Below are positions 6,420 to 10,624 of a stretch of DNA of 10,624 nt, piece after piece; position 1 is the first letter of the stretch, and each line of letters begins with the position of its first letter. The notes under the pieces are model-generated. The model had not been told where the DNA came from. It searched no databases and saw nothing but the letters and a program-made list of their open reading frames with translations. The position numbers were made by a program, and so were the translations under genes. The stretch covers positions 1 to 10,624 of the forward strand of contig UQQQ01000063.1 of assembly GCA_900543165.1 (NCBI GenBank). Direction: 5' to 3'. The stretch comes from an uncultured Dialister sp. (GTDB lineage Bacteria > Bacillota > Negativicutes > Veillonellales > Dialisteraceae).

Positions 6420-6616
6420 TGAGTAGTAGGCGTTGCTTTGATCCTCTACTCACGGGGCAATTCGTGATAGATGTACAGTTGTTCATCTATCACATTAGAC
6501 TTGTGTTGGTGTCATGTGTCCTCCTTCCCGATACTGCCCATCAATCTTTTGTATTGATGCTCAGTACCTAACTTTAAATTCCGTAATATCGATGTCGTTT
6601 TTGCCATCGATATTAC
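6420..6616 (+). other. Chain of four to five consecutive hairpins (possible structured RNA or ssDNA element)
   Basis: Successive inverted repeats fill almost 200 bases. First, TGAGTAG (6420-6426) with CTACTCA (6446-6452). Second, GTGATAGATG (6464-6473) with CATCTATCAC (6484-6493), a perfect 10-pair stem. Third, a weak one, GACTTGTG (6498-6505) with CATGTGTC (6513-6520), which pairs better as plus-strand RNA because of G-U pairs. Fourth, TACTG plus CATCAAT (6532-6545) with ATTGATG plus CAGTA (6553-6566), 12 pairs with a 2x2 internal loop. Fifth, GTAATATCGATG (6583-6594) with CATCGATATTAC (6605-6616), a perfect 12-pair stem. Loops of the best stems are 7-10 bases and rich in T and G, and GATG/CATC recurs in three stems. 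None is followed by a T run, so they are not terminators. The chain ends 75 bases before the 408-residue protein. Confidence 0.7.
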
Positions 6617-6650
6617 TTCTATAGAATATCAGAAAAAAATCGCCAAAAAG

Positions 6651-6660
6651 TGCATATACT
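6651..6660 (+). promoter_or_regulatory. Candidate -10 element for the 408-residue protein
   Basis: TGCATATACT contains TATACT (6655-6660) with an upstream TG, although the spacing to it is two bases rather than one. No good -35 is seen. If used, the transcript would begin near 6667 and exclude the hairpin chain. Confidence 0.25.
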
Positions 6661-6691
6661 GAAATTTTTCTAAAAAGGAGAAATATATATA

Positions 6692-7918
6692 ATGGAAAAG
6701 CCTAGACGTTTGTTAACCAAATTAGAACTCGGAATAGAAGTAGGGTATGTAAAAGTTCCACTTGAACTAGAGAGGGCATATCGGCTCTATCAAGCTCAGA
6801 ATGCAATGAACAGAGATTATAAAAGTAAAGCATGTACATATGCACAAGATCCGTGGCTTGATATTGTCCGCAATTCACAGTATAAAGACAATGCAAAAAA
6901 AATTAACCATCGAGTAGATAAAATAATCCAGAATATCATGAAAAAAGAAGAGGATCTAATTGCTCAGGGGAAGATAGAGAAAGATGATGACAGGTTAAAA
7001 CCACTCACCTTTAAATATCATCCGATAAAGATACTTGATTTTGGAAATTTCCCCAAAACAGAATACACACCAGAAGATGCTGCTTATGACAGAAACCAAT
7101 TTATTAGGTCGTATTTTCGGTACAAAGACTATAAAGTTGAAGATGGCCACCTTACTGTAAAAGGAAAACAAATAAATTTTGAAAATGAATCACTTGATGT
7201 CTGTAAAATAACTCTCCCGATTATAATTTTTTCAAAGCTATATTCATTTGATGAAATTGTTCAGAAAGTTTTTTCCTCTGGTATTATAAGGGATAAAGAA
7301 ACAAAAGAAATTCTGAAAATCGATTTTCCGTTAACCTCATCGGTAATTAAAAAGGTTGCAAAAAAATATGGGATAGAATATATTGTGTTCTCGAAATCAA
7401 CCATCAAGTATCTATTCCTAAAAGACTTACTGTATTTAGGCGACAACGTTCCATGCCTGAAATTTAGAAATCTTACTATTACTCACAAAGTTTGTTGTAC
7501 TTTAACAGATAAATCCCGAAATAACATTTACCCAAAGCAAAAGCTGTCCTTTCATCCCCGCTTAAGGCAAGTGATATGGCGTAAATCAAAGCCGGTCATC
7601 AAGGACGATGCAGAAATAATAAAAAGAATTTGGGAATCCAATGCATCAGAAGGCGCAAGAGAAACTGTTATGGAGCCTAAACATCTTAACTCCTTATCAC
7701 TCAATGAAAAATCAGATGTTATCCTGGAATTTTTTGAAAAGCTTTCCAGCTCTGATGAAGTCTGCGTAATTTATGAATCGCAAGATGATGTTCCTGGACA
7801 AATCGGTTATGCCAAATATGACATAACAAAGAAAGAAGTCATCATCAACAACTGTGCTATTAGAATAGAAAAGATAATTAGCCTACAAAGAATTGCGAAT
7901 TTCAATAGCAATAAATAA
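6692..7918 (+). CDS. Unknown 408-residue protein downstream of the hairpin chain
   Basis: I do not recognise this protein. It is soluble-looking, with no signal peptide or membrane segment, and is Lys-, Ile- and Asn-rich, matching the AT-rich islet. Residues about 55-100 are helical and charged (VDKIIQNIMKKEEDLI). A more hydrophobic stretch lies at 172-200 (KITLPIIIFSKLYSFDEIV). Residues about 213-245 (SSVIKKVAKKYGIEYIVFSK) could form a helix-turn-helix, but this is weak. A basic, Cys-containing region follows at 255-300 (HKVCCTLTDKSRNN; HPRLRQVIWRKSK). The C-terminal 70 residues look like a separate alpha/beta unit. AAGGAG at 6675-6680, 11 bases before ATG 6692, sets the start. It stands alone between the hairpin chain and the IS3 remnant. 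A nucleic-acid-binding, replication or defence role is conceivable from the basic patches and context, but not shown. Confidence 0.75.
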   Translation: MEKPRRLLTKLELGIEVGYVKVPLELERAYRLYQAQNAMNRDYKSKACTYAQDPWLDIVRNSQYKDNAKKINHRVDKIIQNIMKKEEDLIAQGKIEKDDDRLKPLTFKYHPIKILDFGNFPKTEYTPEDAAYDRNQFIRSYFRYKDYKVEDGHLTVKGKQINFENESLDVCKITLPIIIFSKLYSFDEIVQKVFSSGIIRDKETKEILKIDFPLTSSVIKKVAKKYGIEYIVFSKSTIKYLFLKDLLYLGDNVPCLKFRNLTITHKVCCTLTDKSRNNIYPKQKLSFHPRLRQVIWRKSKPVIKDDAEIIKRIWESNASEGARETVMEPKHLNSLSLNEKSDVILEFFEKLSSSDEVCVIYESQDDVPGQIGYAKYDITKKEVIINNCAIRIEKIISLQRIANFNSNK

Positions 7919-7927
7919 CCATTATTT

Positions 7928-7949
7928 TTAAGCACAATGCGCTTAATTT
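7928..7949 (+). terminator. Weak terminator candidate after the 408-residue protein
   Basis: TTAAGC (7928-7933) pairs with GCTTAA (7941-7946) around a seven-base loop and is followed by only three T. The stem is short and AT-rich, so this is a low-confidence call. Confidence 0.3.
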
Positions 7950-8012
7950 GTACGAAATTGACGAGGTTGGGGCTGTTTAGCATCCCTCACACCTCCGCCC
8001 CCAGCCTCCTGT

Positions 8013-8162
8013 TCACGCAGCAAACATCCCGTAGTAAACGGTATCAGGAACCGCGTATTCCAGCGCCTCAGGCGGAATCAGCAGGTAGTAGAGCCCTGAG
8101 CGGTTTACGCCCAATAACTCGCACTGTCGCCGCAAAGAGAGCTTACAGCTCTTTCGAATCAT
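8013..8162 (-). pseudogene. Truncated IS3-family orfB
   Basis: Starting at MIRKSCKLSLRRQCELLGVN (8162 downward), then RSGLYY, this matches the conserved beginning of IS3-family OrfB. After about 30 residues the likeness is lost and the frame ends at 8013 (YYGMFAA, stop) after 49 codons. A whole OrfB is near 270-300 residues and carries the DDE transposase core, which is missing here. It overlaps the end of orfA in another frame, as is normal for IS3 elements that join the two products by -1 frameshifting. I see only a poor slippery candidate, CTAAAAACC. Confidence 0.8.
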
Positions 8163-8484
8163 AGTCCGGGAGGCTTGGGACTGCTTCTCCAATTTGGCGA
8201 AAGCACCCCTGAAGGAAATCGCGTTCCAGCGTGATCTGCCCAATGGTTTTTAGCATCTGGTCGTTCTTTCTCTTCAGGTGGGCCTCCTTTCTCTGAGCTG
8301 CTTTCTGCTCAGAATCTGAGTCAAATGCACGGTGTGCGTTCTGCAGGAATTCCTGCTTCCACTTACGAACCATGCTGGGGTTCAGGTTGAAGTCGGCACA
8401 AATGGCATTGAACTCTTTATCCCCCTGGATGATGGTCAGGATGACCTTGGTTTTGAATTCTGCGGTGTACTTTTTCTTTGGCAT
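8143..8484 (-). CDS. IS3-family transposase OrfA
   Basis: A 113-residue DNA-binding protein of the HTH_Tnp_1 type. It opens with MPKKKYTAEFKTKVILTI, has a helix-turn-helix at about 22-47 (including NPSMVRKWKQEFLQ), and has a charged coiled-coil/leucine-zipper region at about 62-95 (KRKNDQMLKTIGQITLERDF). In intact elements OrfA binds the IS ends and is fused by frameshift to OrfB. Here OrfB is truncated, so the protein has no transposase partner in cis and could only interfere or act on related elements. ATG 8482-8484 is accepted from the protein alignment-like start; a clear Shine-Dalgarno (AGGAAG) lies nearby upstream. Confidence 0.85.
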   Translation of the reverse strand: MPKKKYTAEFKTKVILTIIQGDKEFNAICADFNLNPSMVRKWKQEFLQNAHRAFDSDSEQKAAQRKEAHLKRKNDQMLKTIGQITLERDFLQGCFRQIGEAVPSLPDYDSKEL

Positions 8485-8603
8485 GATGGTGACTTCCTAT
8501 TTGATCTAATTACGCCATAGATCCGCGCTTAAAATCTAAGGGGCTGGTCTGAATCTCTGGGTCCATTATACAGGACCTGGAGAAGCCGCTCTGAATGAAA
8601 CAT

Positions 8604-8651
8604 AAAAAAGGCAGAAACGAAAATGAAGGCTCATTTCGTTTCTGCCTTTTT
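8604..8651. terminator. Long bidirectional intrinsic terminator
   Basis: The left arm (8605-8626, containing GGCAGAAACGAAAATGA) pairs with the right arm (8631-8651, containing TCATTTCGTTTCTGCC) with a single bulged A, giving about 21 pairs around an AGGC loop. A run of five T ends the right arm on the plus strand, and six T follow on the minus strand. It terminates the HicB-like gene, whose stop is at 8654-8656, and would also block transcription from the IS3 side. Confidence 0.9.
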
Positions 8652-8653
8652 AT

Positions 8654-9034
8654 TTATCTAAATCCGAAGACTTTGGCGAGAAAGCCCTGGCGACGGCCTT
8701 TTCTGGCTTCGCCAGCCCATTCAGCGCTCTTGGCGTCTGCGTGTCTCACTTTGTACGTTTTATAGGCCCGATATTCATCCATATCTACCAGGAATGTACA
8801 GATCCGCTTGCCGCTCTCACGGAGACGAAGCTGTCTTTCGCTGGTCGCGCTCGGAATGGGGAGCGCTTTTTCTTCCATTTCCAGAAGAGAGGCAGCCAAA
8901 GCTTCTCTGGCCTTTTTGGCAGCTTCGTTCATGGTGCCGGCTTTCGCTTCACAGCCGATGAGGTCCGGAAACACCACGAAGAACATTCCCTTTTTCTGAT
9001 CGTATGAACAAATGGCGGGGTAGAAGTATTTCAT
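8654..9034 (-). CDS. HicB-family protein, solitary (no hicA adjacent)
   Basis: A 126-residue protein whose first 55 residues have the HicB fold: an N-terminal strand (MKYFYPAI), a polar turn, then FFVVFPDLIGCEAKAGT and the helix MNEAAKKAREALAASLLEM. HicB proteins are antitoxins that block the HicA RNase and repress their own operon. No HicA-like gene of about 60-80 residues is visible on either side, so this is an orphan. The C-terminal half lacks an obvious ribbon-helix-helix or helix-turn-helix. It has ICTFLVDMDEYRAYKTYKVR at 78-97 and a basic tail rich in Lys/Arg (ARKGRRQGFLAKVFGFR). The start follows an AGGGGG ribosome site. It has its own promoter, an operator-like repeat and a terminator, so it is a free-standing transcription unit, possibly a regulator. 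Confidence 0.8.
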   Translation of the reverse strand: MKYFYPAICSYDQKKGMFFVVFPDLIGCEAKAGTMNEAAKKAREALAASLLEMEEKALPIPSATSERQLRLRESGKRICTFLVDMDEYRAYKTYKVRHADAKSAEWAGEARKGRRQGFLAKVFGFR

Positions 9035-9066
9035 CTCTGTCCCCCTTCCCTCTTCTTACCACTCTC

Positions 9067-9086
9067 GATGGCAGATCATTGCCATC
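9067..9086. promoter_or_regulatory. Operator-like inverted repeat in the hicB leader
   Basis: GATGGCA (9067-9073) and TGCCATC (9080-9086) are perfect inverted arms six bases apart. They lie just downstream of the minus-strand -10, at the expected transcription start. That placement suits repression by a dimeric DNA-binding protein such as a HicB family member. An RNA hairpin in the leader is the alternative reading. Confidence 0.5.
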
Positions 9087-9091
9087 CCTAT

Positions 9092-9119
9092 TGTATACTA
9101 TTTGGGCATGGAATAGCAA
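9092..9119 (-). promoter_or_regulatory. Promoter of the HicB-like gene
   Basis: On the minus strand TTGCTA (9114-9119) and TATACA (9092-9097) are separated by 16 bases. This leaves a leader of about 50 nt before ATG 9034. Confidence 0.55.
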
Positions 9120-9231
9120 CAAAAAGTAAAGAAGAGTAAAGAAAAAGTAAGATGCAGGCTGACAGGCGCCAAGGGATCGGTCTCCTAAGGAAGAAGTCCC
9201 TTTTTCCTGGCCCGGCATCCGGAAGCCTTTC

Positions 9232-10446
9232 TTATTTCAATAGATTCATAAACACCATCAGTATCGATGCATTGAGGAAATCGACGACGAAGGCTCCGAT
9301 GAGTGGGATGACGAAGTAGGCCGTATGCGCGGAGCCGTAGCGTTCGCACATTGCATTCATATTTGCGATGGCATTCGGCGTAGCGCCGAGGCCGAAGCCG
9401 CAGGTGCCGGCAGCCATGACGGCGGCTTCATAGTCGCCTCCCATGACGCGAAAGATGACAAAGTAGGCGAAAGCACCGATCAAGGCGACTTGGATGAGAA
9501 GCGTCAGCGTGAGCGGTACGGCGAGCGAGGCGAGCTGCCAGAGCTTGAGACTCATAAGGGCGCAGGAGAGAAAGATATTGAGGCACATGCCACCCAAGAC
9601 TTCGCATTCCTGCTGGTAGGAGCCGTACCACTCCGTGATCTCCGATACATTGCGGATGACGGCAGCGACGATCATGCCACCGATATATCCGGGGAAGACA
9701 AGACCGATGCTGCTGAAGAAGGCGCTCACATAGGTACCGATACCCATAGCGAGGAGCAGCTGGCCGAAAGCGTACATGAAGTGATCCATATTGAGGTAAG
9801 CCGCCGCGGCATCTTTGGGATGCGCCGCCGCCGGTCTCTCGCCGGTCTCTTCTGCCGCGTTGTCTGTTTCATGGGAGATCAGCGAGAAGCGGCGCACCAA
9901 TAGCTCGCCGATCGGGCCGCCGATGAAGCTGCCGGAGACAAGACCGAAGGTGGCAGCCGCAAAGGCGATGGTGGTGCCATTCATGAGCCCCATCTCTTCC
10001 AGTACCGGGCCGAAGGAGCCGGCTGTCCCATGCCCTCCGACCAGCGGGATCGAGCCGTCCGCGAGCCCCATCATCGGGGACAGGCTGAATACATGTGCCA
10101 TGGAGATCCCGATGAGGTTTTGCAGAAGGATGAGGATCGCGACCATGATGCCCATTTTGAAGACGAGATAGCCGCCCCGCAGGATCAGCCGCAGGCTCGC
10201 CATGTAGCCGATGCTCGTGAAGAAGAGCATCATGCACCAGTTCTGCATGACGGTGTCCTGGCTGTAGTTCCATATCCCCTCTGTGTAGAGGATGCAGTTC
10301 ACGATGGAGAAGATCGTCCCGCCGATGACCGGCGCGGGGATGCAGTACTTGCGAAAGAGGGGGATTTTCCCCTTCAAAAATCCGCCAAGAAAAAAGACTG
10401 CCACAGCGGCAGCCAGCGTTTGATACATATTGAGTGTGATAGTCAT
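9232..10446 (-). CDS. gltS: Sodium/glutamate symporter, GltS type
   Basis: A 404-residue integral membrane protein of the glutamate:Na+ symporter (ESS) family, close to the 401 residues of E. coli GltS. It imports glutamate with sodium across the cytoplasmic membrane. The family is made of two inverted halves, each with a re-entrant loop. Here the first half has GGHGTAGSFG at 137-146 and the second has GTCGFGLGATPNAIANM at 347-363, the two expected signature loops. A polar central loop (about 184-220, HETDNAAEETGERPAAAHPK) joins the halves. The remainder is hydrophobic segments, starting near residues 8-24 and ending with VVDFLNASILMVF. Start ATG 10444-10446 follows GGGAG. The gene has its own strong promoter and a leader hairpin. 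No clear terminator is seen in the gap before hicB. It may support amino-acid uptake in an asaccharolytic lifestyle, which is inference. Confidence 0.95.
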   Translation of the reverse strand: MTITLNMYQTLAAAVAVFFLGGFLKGKIPLFRKYCIPAPVIGGTIFSIVNCILYTEGIWNYSQDTVMQNWCMMLFFTSIGYMASLRLILRGGYLVFKMGIMVAILILLQNLIGISMAHVFSLSPMMGLADGSIPLVGGHGTAGSFGPVLEEMGLMNGTTIAFAAATFGLVSGSFIGGPIGELLVRRFSLISHETDNAAEETGERPAAAHPKDAAAAYLNMDHFMYAFGQLLLAMGIGTYVSAFFSSIGLVFPGYIGGMIVAAVIRNVSEITEWYGSYQQECEVLGGMCLNIFLSCALMSLKLWQLASLAVPLTLTLLIQVALIGAFAYFVIFRVMGGDYEAAVMAAGTCGFGLGATPNAIANMNAMCERYGSAHTAYFVIPLIGAFVVDFLNASILMVFMNLLK

Positions 10447-10464
10447 TCTTTGCTCCCATTTATA

Positions 10465-10507
10465 GAAACACTGATGAAATCAGATCCCGCGATTGCATCA
10501 GCGTTTC
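10465..10507 (-). promoter_or_regulatory. Hairpin in the gltS leader
   Basis: On the minus strand GAAACGCTGATG pairs with CATCAGTGTTTC as a continuous 12-pair stem with one G-U, then AATC pairs with GATT after a single mismatch, around a nine-base loop. It lies between the transcription start and the ribosome site. No T run follows, so it is not a terminator. It could affect mRNA stability, translation or ligand sensing. Confidence 0.6.
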
Positions 10508-10525
10508 CTTATATATTACTCGAAA

Positions 10526-10554
10526 ATTATAATTGATTTTGAGAGCCATGTCAA
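10526..10554 (-). promoter_or_regulatory. gltS promoter, full consensus
   Basis: On the minus strand TTGACA (10549-10554) and TATAAT (10526-10531) are separated by exactly 17 bases, a perfect sigma-70/SigA promoter. The start would be near 10519, leaving a leader of about 72 nt. Confidence 0.85.
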
Positions 10555-10624
10555 TTTGGGAAAGGAGAGGCGTAAGTGTCAAGTTTTCCTCGGTAATTCA
10601 TTTGACTGTCGATAATTACTATCT

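Larger units (their letters stand above)
7980..8570 (-). mobile_element. IS3-family remnant
   Basis: Read on the minus strand, the remnant has an upstream region with a possible left end (TGTATAATGGACCC, about 8571 downward), a full orfA and only the first part of orfB. The rest of orfB, including the DDE catalytic core, is absent. I found no convincing right-end inverted repeat or target duplication. The element cannot transpose on its own. It forms the right border of the AT-rich islet. Confidence 0.7.

Noticed and set aside
6372..6616. CRISPR array
   Set aside because: The nonamers are contiguous without spacers, and the hairpins differ in sequence; no repeat-spacer pattern and no cas gene are present.
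7937..8164. Plus-strand small frame over the IS3 remnant
   Set aside because: It is antisense to the conserved OrfB start, with no ribosome site.
9186..9206. Terminator for gltS in the gap before hicB
   Set aside because: AGGAAGAAG with CTTTTTCCT can pair on the plus strand through a G-U, but on the minus strand this becomes an A-C mismatch and no T run follows, so it is not convincing for gltS.
8949..9218. Possible hicA upstream of the HicB-like gene
   Set aside because: The frame overlaps the hicB start, its product is unlike HicA (no small basic dsRBD-like fold, no conserved His motif), and the sequence is promoter region.
9325..10536. Several plus-strand and alternate minus-strand frames across gltS
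   Set aside because: They are shadows of the GC-rich gltS gene, with repetitive charged composition and no ribosome sites.

Overview
The window looks like a chromosome segment of an anaerobic Firmicute. My best guess is Negativicutes (Dialister/Megasphaera-like), but this rests only on the general look of GyrB, the mixed base composition and the short intergenic repeats, so it is weakly supported. Two GC-richer housekeeping loci frame the window: gyrB (503-2452, +) on the left and a gltS-type Na+/glutamate symporter (9232-10446, -) on the right.

Between them lies an accessory islet bounded by insertion sequences. On the left, directly after gyrB, is an apparently intact IS110-family element (transposase 2742-3992, +) with a structured non-coding stretch upstream that is a candidate bridge-RNA region. 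On the right is an IS3-family remnant on the minus strand (about 7980-8570) with a full orfA and a severely truncated orfB. The DNA between the two is visibly AT-rich compared with gyrB and gltS. It holds: a gene broken by two apparent single-base insertions (4157-4587, +); a minus-strand group made of a long 3' gene fragment without a start (5561-6367), a small acidic protein coupled to it (5252-5548) and a polytopic membrane protein (4645-5193); an unusual chain of hairpins (6420-6616); and a 408-residue protein of unknown family (6692-7918, +). The minus-strand group has the layout of an orphan C-terminal toxin cassette with partner genes, but I recognise no toxin domain.

Right of the IS3 remnant is a solitary HicB-like protein (8654-9034, -) with no hicA beside it. 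It has its own promoter, an inverted repeat placed like an autoregulatory operator, and a long bidirectional terminator. gltS follows, driven by a consensus TTGACA-17-TATAAT promoter with a hairpin in its leader.

The 500 bases upstream of gyrB are non-coding and rich in short repeats: two kinds of heptamer, a REP-like palindrome, a GC hairpin and a nonamer series. The nonamer series has a structural relative at 6372-6416 inside the islet. The gyrB leader carries a terminator-like hairpin plus a seven-T run immediately before the Shine-Dalgarno sequence.

The strongest candidates for something undescribed are the hairpin chain with the 408-residue protein, and the start-less fragment with its coupled acidic partner.
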